From Multifurca ochricompacta (taxonomy: Eukaryota; Basidiomycota; Agaricomycetes; Russulales; Russulaceae), in the NCBI GenBank assembly GCA_022496185.1, contig WTXG01000015.1, forward strand, positions 62,001 to 126,000: DNA of 64,000 bases, in the 5' to 3' direction. Both the position numbers and the translations under genes were made by a program. Positions 21,943-34,000 of this stretch are shown here, piece after piece. The notes below the pieces were generated by a model. That model worked only from the letters and a program-made list of their open reading frames with translations. It did not search any database and was not told the DNA's origin. The number at the start of each line of letters is the position of its first letter. Position 1 is the stretch's first letter.

Positions 21943-24753
21943 GTTTCTTGTCCCTTGAACCCTTCTAGTTGTTGTTGTACACTACGGATTACGGATTTTG
22001 AGTTGGGTGGTACTTAGTTTCTTCGCCTTTGCCAGCCATGGTTTGTTGTCACTGTAGTGCTTTTTGTACTGGTCGAATGACCGACGACGCCCTTTCCATT
22101 CACATGCATCACCATTTCATTCAATTGCTGACCCTGAGAACACGGCCGCGGTTGCGCGCTGAGGGGTGATGGGGAGTGAGTTGAGTGTGTTAAAAGTCTC
22201 GGTCTCGAGACTTGCGGGTACGCTCATCCGTGCTATCTATCGTCCTCCTCCTGCCTGCTGCGACCTCGAGTCCCGATAGGAGTCATTTAGAGGAGGAGAG
22301 GGGCACTTTTAGGCGTTTCGTTCAACGTTCATTTCAACTCTTCACAATTCATGTGGACTAGCGCCGCCCATCGAGGTTATTATCCCCTTGCGGCTCACCC
22401 TATCTACCATCCAGGTCGATATCACAATAAAGGCAAGGCAAACTATCCCATCAGCTTCTAAAAAGAAAGGAAAAGGGGAAACATGACCTTTACAGAACTG
22501 GGCGCAACGCAAAACCCCTCACTTCGAGCTCTCGACAAAGTGTAGCCAAGTGCAAAGTTCATTCTCGTTGCATCACACTTCTCATCTTTAGATAGAATTT
22601 TCATTTCATTTCAGAATTATTGAAAAGAGTTTAGCCTTCGTATCGTCAATCCTCGCCTCGTCTCGCCTCGCCTAGTCCTCTTTCACTTCGAACTCGAGCT
22701 AAAACTTTGAGCTTCAAGTGGAGCCCGGCCGCCTTCTTGACTTCCCCATTGCCGCCCTCGTGATATTCTAAACCTTCACTCAATATAAACCTGTGCGAAC
22801 GGGTTCATATATCTCCTTCCTTCGGTTCGGCTTGATGAACGGAGATTCTAATACTTGTTGATTTGGTGGCGCCATTCCATTATAATCGATTCCTCTTCCC
22901 TCTCCTCTCCTCTCGCCTGTCGCCTGCCGTCAGGCGCCTCATTTGCCTTTGCCCCCACCCACGATGACCTTTTCTTGGTCCAACAGTCACCTGAGGGAGG
23001 AGGCGCTCTCACCGTCCGCTTCCGTGCACACCACACACACACATTACGTATGGCCCGCCGCATATGCAATGGCGCGTTTGTTTCAGTCGAACTGGGTCCC
23101 TGCTCTCTTCCTCTCCGAGTACTCAAGAGAAACGAAACAAAAAAAGCAAAGTCTGGAATTTTGTTGATGATCCTAAGCCATCAGTCATGTTAAACTTTCT
23201 TCTTTCTTTTTTTTTTTTCCCTCGTCCTCTTCTTGCCCTTCGATCAGATTTTCCGGTTCAACTTCACCATAACTCCCTTCGTCTTCTTTTTCCCCCATCC
23301 TGCCATCCCATCCATCCATATAGCGGGGCTTGGCCATGGGCGCATCCCTCTTTCTTCTCTCGGCCGAGACAGAGAGACAGAGACAGAGAGATAAAGAGGG
23401 GCGCTCCGTCCTTTTCATAATTTGTAGCGTGTGGTATCGTTCTTGTGTGGAGCGTTGCCTTTTCACTTTTTTTTTCTTTTTTTTCTGTCCCGCTCGACGT
23501 GCGTCTGCGCGTTTATTCAATTTCCGTAATCCAATTTTCGGAACACATGTTCATCATAACATGGCCGCGTGATAGCAACAGTATCCGGGCGCAGGAGGTG
23601 GCATGTTCAGCGCATGCTTCATCTCTTTCTTTCTTTCTTTCTTTTTTTTTCTTTTGAGAAACGTTTCGCGCCTCGCGCCCTCTCCCTCCCCTCGGATCAT
23701 ACCTACCCTGAAGTTGTCGTGCGAGGAGCGGCCAGGTGGATGAAAAGACCGATCACCCAACATCATTCATTAACTTTCCATCCCATCCCATCTAATGAAA
23801 CGGCGAATCACGCAAGCTCCGCGACTTCACGCGTGCGACAAGCCCCTCCCCTCATTCATTCATGTTACACCCTCTCCGGATGTACCGCATACCGCATCCC
23901 GATATCTCTCTTTCTCTTTCACCACCTTAGCGGCGTATCACCCACGCCCTTACTTTATTCCCCTGCCACCACTCCAGCACGTGTTGCGATAGATTTCACG
24001 ATATTGATTAGCCGTTCCCGATATCTCGGGATTGGAGCAAGGGGATGAAGCGAGGCTTGGCCCACCATCCCGTCCTTGTCCTTTGTCCTTGCGAGTCAGG
24101 GTCGGTTGTGATGGCCGTACCAACGATGAAACCAAGCTGCCCAACACACTCAAAGTAAAAAAAAAACCCACTTTGTAAATCCGATGCGGCACACCCTTAA
24201 CAGTCCCTTCCCCCTTTTTGGTTGACAGTGTACATGACGTCCATGTTTTGTAAAGATTAACACAGTATCAAAGATAGCGGTAGACAGCATGGGCCACCGA
24301 CCCTCCTAAAACATTAGAGCGTTTAGGAAGCGATGTTCGGGGGGCGAACTACGGCTACATCTCCGGGACCAGCGCGGCAATGGTATAAGTACAAGTCATG
24401 AGACGAGAGTAATAAAGACAGAAGAAGGCAAGAAGAGTCAAGACAAGAGCACACACACTGGTCCCCTAGATGGCCCATAACAATATCACAAGAGAGAAGG
24501 AAAAAAAAAGAAAGCCATGATGCGTGAAAAGATGCTATTGAAGGGTATGATTGAAGATGCATGCGAAACCAAAGGTTTGAGAAACATGTGGCGTGGTAAA
24601 AGTGTTAAGTGATAAATGAACGAAGTGGTCACGCATGTCGCCTAGCAGGAAACATCATTCCTGGGGTTACTGTGATCATGCTTGATGTGAGACCGAAGGT
24701 CGGAGTCATATGTTATTGAATTTACCAATGGGTTTGATCATTGAAGCTAGGCG
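21943..24753. other. 2.8-kb convergent spacer, no supported gene
   Basis: Lies between the 3' ends of the MYND and DUF6699-like genes. It holds long CT-rich stretches (22870-24000), several T runs (23205-23218, 23466-23485, 23626-23655) and an AGACAG/GAGACA repeat near 23367-23392. No conserved frame is visible on either strand. Confidence 0.5.
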
Positions 24754-25844
24754 CTACGCAGGCGGGGAGCCGACTTTGAGGCACCAACACCCGTCCGTAT
24801 AGCGTGAGTTAGATGGTCTCCAGTCAAGCCCGAGAAAAAGTGTCTTTCCCTCGAGCAGATCGCGGCGGCGCACGCCCTTCTTGGCGCCCTCAGGCGTAGG
24901 TGGGCGACGTCTCTCGATGTCTCGGACCCGGGATTGGTGAATGGTGCGTTCCGTGGTTGTCAGCACTACGTTGTAGGTGTCACGGATCGCTCGAAGACGT
25001 CGACGCAGCGGATACCAGACTGGCGCGCGACATACACTGGCCAATCTTTAAGCTCGGCGCAGTGGATGACCATCTCTGTAAGGCCCGGCTCCGCCGCAGC
25101 CTTATTCCGTTCAAGAACGGTGAGGGGCCGGGAACCGCCCCGTCGGGCTTCCCCGAGCACAATCTCATCAACCTCACGAGTAAAGTCAAACTTTAGCTTT
25201 CCCTTTGAGCGTTGGGCATCAAATGGCAAGAGTTTCCAGTGCAGCGTCGCCGGGGGCGTACTAGAGTCTGCGGGGGAAGGTGAGGGTTCGTTTTCGAGGT
25301 TTGGCAGTTCAAAACGCACTCGAACTCGCGGAGTCTGCCAGCTGAGGAGGTCTGCTCTTAGATGATCGGGTGTGAGGCGTCTTCAGAGATATGGGCTTTT
25401 CAGGAGAAGAGGTATAGCCATCTCTGTCCTGATGTACCAACGACGCTCTGAAGACGACTGAGGACTCGGAGGTGCCTATTATCATGATAAAGTGTGATTA
25501 CGTCAGCAATCTTTGTTTCTTCGGGTCGGTCCCCTTGTTCCCTCACCTGTCTTGAGGATCCCCTTCAATGGTGGCGGTGGCGCTGGAGGTGACGGAACAG
25601 CTTGAGATGAGGGGGGTCTACGTAGTTGTGGAGAGGATTCCAGGGATGAGCAGGATTCATCTGTAGACCGGTGATGTGAGCGTCGACGGGGAGTTGATGG
25701 TTTGGGGGTTGTCGGGAGTGGTGATACCACGATCGGAGTCGGCGGTGTCATGAGTGGGCTCCTGATTTCGGGTAGTGGGCAAGGGTTAATTCGAGGGGCA
25801 TGAGGGGTAGGGGATCCTCTCGACTCGTGTCTTCTCCTAAACAT
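24754..25844 (-). CDS. DUF6699-like basidiomycete protein (frame break)
   Basis: Exon 1 is 25844-25547 and encodes a Pro/Ser-rich disordered arm. A 71-bp intron (25546-25476) follows. Exon 2 starts at 25475. A second intron ends at about 25342 or 25335; its donor is ambiguous (GT at 25465, 25444 or 25437). The last exon runs to 24754. The C-terminal ~190 residues resemble the DUF6699 layout: LHWKLLPFD, a beta-rich core, CVDVFE with an amphipathic helix, then GVRRRDLLEGKTLFLGLDW. A one-base loss near 24990-24991 breaks the frame within CVDVFE; one extra G would give the expected EAIRDTY helix and a continuous frame to the stop. Function unknown; the family is abundant in Agaricomycetes. An alternative is a pseudogene. 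Confidence 0.6.
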
Positions 25845-27010
25845 CGTCTAGCGATCGAATGGATTTAATCTTGAGCACCTGGGGGAAAGAGAGAACAAAG
25901 GTGAAAGAGAGAACACTGCAGGGGAGATTGATACATCGTGAGTGTAGGACATGTTATGGGGGGAGAGGGGACAATACCTAGTATTAGAGAGGGATAAGTG
26001 AGAGAGGGGAGGGGAGGGATTTTCAGATCGTCACGCGAAGCCCCCGCATCCGAGGACCTGCAGCTATATGAACCTGCTGCGAGCGAGGGAGCGAGGTGGC
26101 GTGAGGGGAGTGAGGGGAAGGGGGAACGCAAGCCAGAAGGCGCACGGTAAGGTGATATATTTCCTGCCGTTTGACATGAGGCAATGACCGTGCGCAATCT
26201 TGTACCTATCCCGGTCCGCTAGTAGGTATCGTGAAGCCAATCGCGACGCTTTCCCCTAAGGGTTTACTCTGCGTCGGTTTGTCACTTGACGCCCGTCCGA
26301 GGCGATTATCTTGTGGATTGGATTTTGCAAGCGCCTGCTCCGCCACCGGTTCAATTCCCCAAGCTGTGCTGAATTGACATATTATTCCACCAACTGCGTT
26401 GGTAGGGCTGTTATGCCGGAATGGTGTGGGTCTACGATGGAAGGTGGCTTCCATGGACCGCATTATTCCAGTGCATAGGAAGAAGAATTCGGAATGCGAA
26501 CGAGTTCAATTGCTGAGGGACCCAGACCGAGGGCATGAGGCACTACTCTTGCATTTCGGAGAAAGCACCCGAACTATGGAACGTTCCTGGGACGATGGGA
26601 TCTCATATTCTAGCGCTAATCGTGGTGGAGGAAGGGAAGGGGCGGAAAGGGATTGAGATTCAAGGAAGAGAAAGAAAGAGAGTTGTAGTTGTGTCCGACA
26701 ACCAAACAACAACACGATACGGGAAACGGGTAACCGGCGGCGACCAACTGTCTGCTCTGCTAAACTTACTTGCTCAGTTGCTTTGAATGAGGGAATGGAG
26801 TACACTGCCTGTGTGTATGTGGGTGTGAGTGTGAGTGTGAGTGTGAGTGTGAGTGTTTAGGTGTTAGTAAGTGTAAGTGAGTAAGTGAGTAAAGTGTGTG
26901 TGAGTTTGTTGTGAGTTGTTCTGATATCTAATTATGTAATCAATGAAATTCCTTTTTTCTCTCCTCCTTCCATCCTCTACCTCTATCGTCGTCGTCGACA
27001 ACGAGAAAAG
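25845..27010. promoter_or_regulatory. Divergent region between DUF6699-like gene and NOP56
   Basis: A 1.17-kb region between two outward-facing start codons. It contains a GTGTGA/GTGAGT tandem repeat at about 26821-26900 and, just before the NOP56 ATG, a pyrimidine-rich stretch with TCGTCGTCGTCG. A minus-strand open frame at 25865-26197 has no recognisable feature and is not called. Confidence 0.45.
26821..26904 (+). repeat. GTGTGA/GTGAGT microsatellite upstream of NOP56
   Basis: About six perfect GTGTGA units, followed by degenerate GTAAGTGA copies. It ends about 110 bp before the NOP56 start codon. Confidence 0.75.
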
Positions 27011-28896
27011 ATGGCTACCCACGTTCTCTTCGAGTCAGCATCTGGGTATGCCATCTTTGAAGTAAAATTACGCGAGGATATTGCCGCCATGACAGAGGCT
27101 GTGCAGAAATCCATTCAGGATTTAGGCAAATTTAAAAAAATGGTCTCTTTGGTGAGCTTTTCTCCATTCAAAAATGCAGCGCATGCGCTAGAAAATGCGA
27201 ACGATATATCAGAAGGTACGTCCGCCTCATTCCCTCCTTTTCTCGTTGTTTTCGTTTCATCCTCACGTCGCCTCTAGGCACGGTCAACGAGGATTTGAGA
27301 ACACTCCTCGAGCTCAACCTGTCAAAACCCTCCAGTGGCTCCTCAATCGTGCTTGGTGTTTCAGAACCAATCTTAGCCAACGCCATCAAAGTCGCGCTTA
27401 AATTGAAATGCGACACCTCCGAATCAACAGCAGAGCTCATTCGCGGAATTCGTTTTCACGTGTCTAAACTCCTCAAAGGTCTCCAGGCAGACGACCTCAC
27501 CAAGGCCCAGCTCGGTCTTGGCCACTCTTACTCACGTTCAAAGTTAAAGTTCAATGTGAATCGAGTCGACAATATGATCATTCAAGCCATCGCCCTCCTA
27601 GACCAGCTTGACAAGGACGTCAACCTCTTCTCTATGCGCATACGCGAATGGTATGGCTACCATTTCCCTGAACTTGTCAAACTCGTACCAGATAACTACG
27701 AATACGCTCGAGCCGCCAAATTCATCGGTGCAAAGGAGGCCCTTACCGCGGACAAGCTCCCTGAGCTTGCATCCCTTCTAGGCGACGATACTATCCGAGC
27801 CCAGAATGTCATTGACGCTGCTGCTGGTTCTATGGGTTCAATCCTCTCTGAAATTGACATGCTCAACATCTCCGCCTTCGCCACTCGAGTCGTCTCCATC
27901 GCCGAATATCGCAAATCCCTCACTTCATACCTCGCTGAGAAGATGAATCTTGTCGCCCCCAGTCTCACCGCTCTGCTTGGCGAGCGCATTGGCGCCCGAC
28001 TCATCAGTCACGCAGGATCCCTGACCAACTTGAGCAAGTACCCAGCTAGCACGGTACAGATCCTAGGTGCAGAAAAGGCCCTCTTTCGCGCTCTCAAAAC
28101 CAAGGGCAACACGCCCAAGGTGCGTCATTCTTCCTCTCGCGTCCGGCTCGGTCACATTCACACTACGCCAATAACAGTATGGTTTGATCTATCACTCGTC
28201 ATTCATCGGCCGCGCTGGCGCTAAACACAAAGGGCGCATCTCACGCTTCCTCGCCAACAAGTGCTCCATCGCGTCACGCATCGACTGCTTTTCTGGTACT
28301 CATCCTCCTCCCTCTTTCGTATGCTGTCTAACGGTGCCTTCAGAGACACCAACGCCCAAGTTCGGTGAGGCGCTGCGCCAGCAAGTAGAGGAACGCCTTT
28401 TGTTTTTCGAGAAAGGTGAACCACCAAGCAAAAATGCTGACGTAATCCGCAAGGTTTTGGATCAGCTCGCTCTAGAAAAGGATGAAGAGGACGAGGAAAT
28501 GGCAGATGTGGAACCGGTGCTGCCTCTCATTGAAGCCGAGGCTCCAAAGAAGAAGAATAAGAAGAAGCGGAAGCTCGATGCGATGGAGGTGGATGGCGAT
28601 GAGGACGAGGACGGTGAGCCGGTGAAGAAGGTGAAATTGTCAAAGGAGGAGAAGAAGGCGCTGAAGAAAGAGAAGAAGAAGCGCGAGCGCCAGGAGCAGG
28701 AAGCGAAGGAGGCGGTCGAGGTGGGTGATACTCTTTTACATTTACCTTTACCCCCCAGCTGGTTTGCTTAAGCGCGTGCATTTAGAACACATCGCCAAAG
28801 AAAGAGAAAAAGGATAAAAGGCACAAGGAAGAGAAGAAAAAGGAGGCGAAGAAAGAGAAGGAAGAAGGGAAGAAGGAAAAAAAGAGCAAGCATTGA
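27011..28896 (+). CDS. NOP56: Nucleolar box C/D snoRNP protein NOP56
   Basis: Five exons (27011-27215, 27278-28119, 28178-28295, 28344-28720, 28786-28896) with introns of 48-65 bp give 550 residues. The N-terminus ([32 protein letters not shown]) is the NOP5NT domain. The NOSIC/Nop core is highly conserved ([60 protein letters not shown]). The tail is Lys/Glu-rich (KKE/D repeats), as in other NOP56 proteins. The protein is a core subunit of box C/D snoRNPs that 2'-O-methylate rRNA in the nucleolus. NOP58 is the close alternative; the N-terminus and the [11 protein letters not shown] motif favour NOP56. The introns are too short to hold typical snoRNAs. The gene converges with the antiporter gene, with 265 bp between stop codons. 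Confidence 0.95.
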
Positions 28897-29161
28897 TGCT
28901 CTCAACTTCAATCTCAGTCAACATTTGCACCCTTTATGTTTTTCTAATCATGACACCTCTTTTTTGCATATATGTAAACTATGCACTATGCATGTAATGT
29001 CGCTCCTTCAGACACCTGATCTTTCCCCGAAGTATTTGGAGTATTAGGAGATGATAATCTCCCGCTCCCTGAAGTTGCTGCAACACCAAATTATACATCA
29101 CATGAGGGTCATGAGTTCGTAAGTTAAGTTCGTAAGTTCGTAATGCGGCAGGTCACGTGCT

Positions 29162-32100
29162 TCATGCGCCCGAGTGACGGTCAAACGCCTGCATCACAAG
29201 CAAATTCGCGTCGATACCCCCCATCACAAACGCCGTCCCGACATCCCCCACGGTCTTACGCACGTCCGTGCGAACTTGACCGTGCTCCTTTTCTAGCGCG
29301 CCGAGTTCCGCATGGTGGTCTTCCACAGCGAGACGGCGCGAGCGACCGACGACGACGATGATCGTGCGATCCGAGGCGCAAGCGCGAGCACGATGCAGCG
29401 CAGCATGCAGTGGCATCGGGCTCCCAAGATCCTCGAACGTGACGCGCAATAGCGCATCGCCCAACGCGGTGTCCTCATCCGCCGCTGGCGAGAACGAAGC
29501 GTACCTCCCCCAAGTGACATTGTCAGCCGTCTCGGATTGCAGTCGAGTGTGAGCAGTCTCATTGCCATACATCGTATCTGGGAATCCCGTCGTCTTTTTT
29601 TAATGCCCATCTCCTCGTTAGCTACCGTAGGAAAAGCATACACCACCACGAAGGTGGGTAAAGAACTAACACGTACCGACCGCACTGACCGCACTGACAT
29701 GATGGTCATCTGCGCGCTTTCTTCCTTCTTGTCCTCGTGGGCCAAAGCCGTAAGATGTGCCGCTCCTGGAACCAAATTGTCGGTTGGGCTGTCACGCTTG
29801 GTGATGCGCACCACCGTTGCACGAACGCGTGGATTTGCGCACAGCTGGACGACGAAGTCCAAGGCGAGCCGATCGTCCGGTCCGCCGAAGAAGGGCAGGA
29901 AAAGGTGTGTTTCATCCCCCACCCCGAACGGCGCGCGACCCATAAACAGTGCGACGTTCGTTCCCGCTTGAGCAAACACGCCGCGCACAAAATGTGAGTG
30001 AACCAAAGAGGTGGAACGATCCGTGCGGAAGAGCGAGTCGAACGGGCTGCGGTCAGCGTTGGAAACCCCTATGTCAGTGGTGTCCGGGGTTTGAGCCGAA
30101 GGGAGCCAGGGCACTAGCACGAGCTGCGCGCCAGCCGCACGAACGTGCTCGCCCACGCTACCCGCAAGGGCGTCAAACGGCACCATAGACAAGGCAGCTG
30201 ATACAGACAACCCATTCATTTCTGCAAACGTGCGAAAGATGGCAAGTTGAGGGTCTCCATGCAGCAGGGCGTCCGTAGCGGAAGATTTCATCACATCCGA
30301 CGGCCGATCCGCCAGCTCGATGAGGCGCAACGCGCCAAAATGAGCGGGTACTTCCACTCCCTTTCCAGATTTTTGGCTGGGAGTGGACCCTTTTGAATAA
30401 GTGTACACAGGGGGTGGAGGCTGAAGGAGATGCGTGATGGCCATCATGCTAGGTAAATGTTCGAGCTTATCAAGGATCAGAGTGAAGCGACGCTTCCAAG
30501 CGCCCTCGTCATCGTACTTGATGCTCAATCTGTGATTGCCACGGCCACTTTCATCGTCCTTTGGATCGCGAACATTTGCAAACGATGACCCGGTGGTAGT
30601 TGCACGCGAACGGAGATGAGGAGGGTAGAGGAAGGAAACGGTAGGTGTAGTCGCAAAAGTGAGGAGGAGCGCCTCGAGAACGAACATTGAAAAGACGAGC
30701 TATTGGACGCGGGTCGTACGACATCTCGAATACCATATAAAACCAACTTACCCTCGTCAGGATACCAGCTGAAAGTCCGACGTTGAGGACAATCAATTCG
30801 ATAAGTCTAGGTGCCAGCGGTGAGGAACAGCGGTGCCACGACCTAGCTAGACTGACCCTTTGCAGCTCATCAATGACCCTATGGTGCTAGCCTCGCGCCA
30901 GCTAAAGCCGGTGTATTTCGCTGCCATAGTACATCCACCGAATTTACCAGCGAACGCAAGGACACAAATGGCGATCGTGTATGCCCATATTGTCCCTAGC
31001 AATAGAAACCTCAGTCAGCCCGTCCAAAAATAACACTGTTTCAAATAAGCTTGCCCGTGTTCAACAACCCGAGATCAGTTGACAGGCCAGAAAGCGTGAA
31101 ATACTATGAAACGATTAGGTTATGCGTCCATTACTTATGGAAGTCAAAGATCCCCACCAAAGGCAGGAAAATCACCGATACCATATCTTCTAGCTTTTCA
31201 GTCAGTGCAATCGCGAGACCGCCTTCACGTGGGACGATGATCCCAGCGAGGAATGCACCTGAGCATAAGCAGGTCAAGAAAAGGTATTGATGAATGTTTA
31301 AAAAATCAAACCAAATATGGCGTGAACGCCGATGACATCGGTGAAAAATGCTGATCCAAAAAGGATCAGGATCGTAGCAGTCATGAAAAATATGGTTGGG
31401 CCATTCTCGATTGAGCCTGTACTACTGGCGAGCCAATGCAGCACCCTGCTCACGAGAAGTAACATGAAAAGGGTCCATCCAAGGCAGATCAAAAGGATCC
31501 AAAGTGCGGTAAGCCCACTTCCGGCATTTACAAGCGCAACACTGAGGGCAAGTAACGTCCACCCAATGATATCGTTGCCAACGCCTGCTGACAAGACCAC
31601 TATTCCAACGGTCGTGTCAAGCAGCTTTAGCTCTGTTAGAATGCGGCACAAGACAGGGAAAGCTGTGATCGAGTAGGCGACGCCGGTGAAGAGCATAAAA
31701 TGAGTGTATGAGACTTGGGACGAGTCGATAAAGTGCTTGTACAAAGGAACAGCGAGGGCAGCTCCGAGTCCGAATGGGATGATGACGCCGGCGGCGGCGA
31801 CGGTGGCAGATAGACGTGCATTACGGCGAATGATGGCGGTATCAATTTCAAGCCCAATAATGAAGAGGAAGAGGCACAGCCCAATGTTGGCAACAAGAGA
31901 AAGATATGGTATTGATTCACTGGGAAAGATGTGCTTTGAAAAACCGGGTATACGCCCAAAAGCAGTTGGACCTGAATGGCGGTTCAGTTAAAACTCATTC
32001 AATGAAAAGGCTCAAGGCTGACCGAGAAGGATACCACCAAGCACTTCCGCAATTACTCTAGGTTGTCGTAACTTTCGGAGTCCAAGACTAAGGATCTGGG

Positions 32101-32401
32101 TCGTAATGATGATAACGCCTGTGATGTAAGAAAAGCGATGTATTAGACTTGTATTATCGCCAAGAGCTGGGTCCAAAGATTATGAGACTGACCGACTTGT
32201 ATAATCCATAATCTCAGAGGATCGGCTGGATTGAACTTTGTTGGATCTTTTCCAGTCAAAAGTCCACCCTAAGTAGTGTGAAGTACTAAGACCCGAGAGA
32301 TTTAGGAAAGTTAGAAAAAACAAACAAACCTGGTCCGGGGCGGTCCGCCTTTGAAAAGCACTAAAAATCGAGCTCGAGCTCGAGAACAAAGACACGGACA
32401 T
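29162..32401 (-). CDS. KHA1: Kha1-type K+/H+ antiporter (CPA2 family)
   Basis: Ten exons (32401-32330, 32268-32193, 32118-32023, 31971-31312, 31258-31158, 31103-31055, 30995-30857, 30806-30752, 30699-29677, 29593-29162) keep phase throughout and give 900 residues, near the 873 of yeast Kha1. The N-terminal 400 residues form about 12 membrane segments of the Na/H-exchanger fold, including VLSAGVGNDIIGW, which carries the conserved Asn-Asp of the ion site, and FLAGIIVPREGG. The C-terminal half is soluble and ends with conserved GFPDTMYGNET and RKTVGDVGTAF motifs. The family moves K+ or Na+ against H+ in endomembranes such as the Golgi. Intron 6 (31054-30996) uses a GC donor (G|GCAAGC). The start at 32401 is the first in-frame ATG before the GGLLTGKDP motif. 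Confidence 0.88.
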
Positions 32402-32678
32402 GATAGCGGGTTCAAGGGAAAGAGAGAATAAATAACCCTTCGGACCCAATTATCAAGAGAACCATCCCATCCGAAAGGGTTTAGTTTAAAGGCCAATTTC
32501 GAAGGGAAGGAAGACACTAGTCGCTCCACGTTGTCTGTCCTGTCAGACAAGGCTCAGGTGACTTATCTCCCTTATCAACCATCCTTGGGTTTTCTGTTGC
32601 AGAATGTGTCTGATACAATGGACCCTCAACAATCAAATAAGTGATTGGTGAGCTAAGCTACTATGGGTTCTCAGCGTT

Positions 32679-34000
32679 TTAATTCTTCTTAGCCTCTTCT
32701 TTGGCCAATAGTGCGTCCACCGCGTCACCAAATGTCTCCTCCCAACCCTTGAATGAACGGAACCCAAATAATGAGCTGGCATACTTATTCTCGAACTTCG
32801 CGAAATCGATAGACGCCTTGTAGCCTTGCGGAATTACGCCCAGACGGTCTTTTAATTGTGGGCGCGATTTCCCAAGGTATTCTGACACCTCCGGCCACAG
32901 AACCGTCCCTCCAACCGCGAGCACGCGCTTGTGCGTGCCAGGAGCCGCAGGGGCAGCTTTGAGGGCCGCGACATGCAGGGCCGCGACGTCGGAAACGTGC
33001 ACATAGTTCGGAGAGAACGGCGCGCTATTCACTGGGACTGTGCGCCCTTTCTCTCCGTAGATAAGAGCGGCCACCCATCCGAAAGTCCCGCCGATGGTTT
33101 CTGTCCCGCTCTGCCCGCGTCCATATGGGCCAAAGATGAACCCAGGGAGGACTGAATGCAAATAATTAGCATCGAAACTCATAGGTAAGAGAGTGTAGGG
33201 TAAGTACCGGTCGTGACGTCGATGTCCTTGTTTGCGTCCGCAAATTTCCAGACTTCGCGCTCTCCGATGACCTTAGATGCTGTGTATATGGCCCATGGGT
33301 GTGTTTCGGGTTGCTTTGCATCCTCGATAGTTTGTGGGTTCCAATCTGGGCGCAATTTTCTCAACGAACTTTTCGACACCGGAAATCTGAGCACCACCGA
33401 CCATCATCAGAGAATGCCTTGGGAGCCCAAGCTTCATTGGGGTGGTGCGTATTGCCAAAAGTCCCGGTGACAACGATCTTCTTGACACCAGCTTCTCGCG
33501 CGTAATTCAGCACTCGTCGTGTACCCTCGATAGTACTTCTAATCATTGTCTCGGCGTCCACAGAACCAGGTAGGGGCGACCCAACGTGAACCAAGGCCCC
33601 AACACCTGAGCGAGATCATAGGAATAAATGATATCATCCATTCTGGCGTCTGTTTAGAAGAAGGGGACGGGCAATATACCTTTAAAGGCCGTGCTCAGAT
33701 CTGACGTGGCCAAGTCCTCGACTTCGGCAACTTCGAACTTGTTCCCATATTCTGCATAAGCAGAACGTAGCGAAGCGGGCTTTCCTGAGCGCGCGGTACT
33801 TCACGTCGGCGTTAGAACACGGTTTGTATCTCCCATTAAATGGAGGTCAACGAACGCTCGAACACTGAACCCGGCTCTTAATACGTGGTCCACGACATGC
33901 GAACCAACAAAGCCAGTGGCACCGGTAACCTGAAACGCAAGGGTGCGTCAGGTTGGATCGAATCCAGCTATAATCGCGTACGCACTAGAACTAGAGACAT
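32679..34000 (-). CDS. NAD-dependent epimerase/dehydratase, dihydroflavonol-4-reductase-like (extended SDR)
   Basis: Six exons (34000-33986, 33929-33856, 33798-33680, 33605-33402, 33345-33208, 33151-32679) give 340 residues, normal for extended SDRs. Exon 1 is only 15 bp (MSLVL) and abuts the cofactor motif VTGATGFVG at residues 6-14. The catalytic Tyr-x3-Lys is YTASK (Tyr158, Lys162). Further family motifs are ALVHVGSPLPG and IEGTRRVL. These enzymes use NADPH to reduce ketones or aldehydes; the fungal members act on varied substrates, not identifiable here. Introns are 56-74 bp. The gene lies 278 bp upstream of the antiporter start, on the same strand. It looks intact. Confidence 0.85.

Noticed and set aside
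25865..26197. Open frame of 110 codons just upstream of the DUF6699-like gene, same strand
   Set aside because: Low-complexity Ser/Pro composition, a stop before the main ATG and no splice link to the downstream exon; more likely promoter or leader.
26280..26370. GGTTCAATTCC, resembling a tRNA T-arm
   Set aside because: Flanking bases do not form the T stem and no acceptor, D or anticodon arms could be paired around it.
27216..28785. Box C/D snoRNAs inside NOP56 introns, as known in animals
   Set aside because: The introns are 48-65 bp, too short for a snoRNA plus splice signals, and no C/D box pair was seen.
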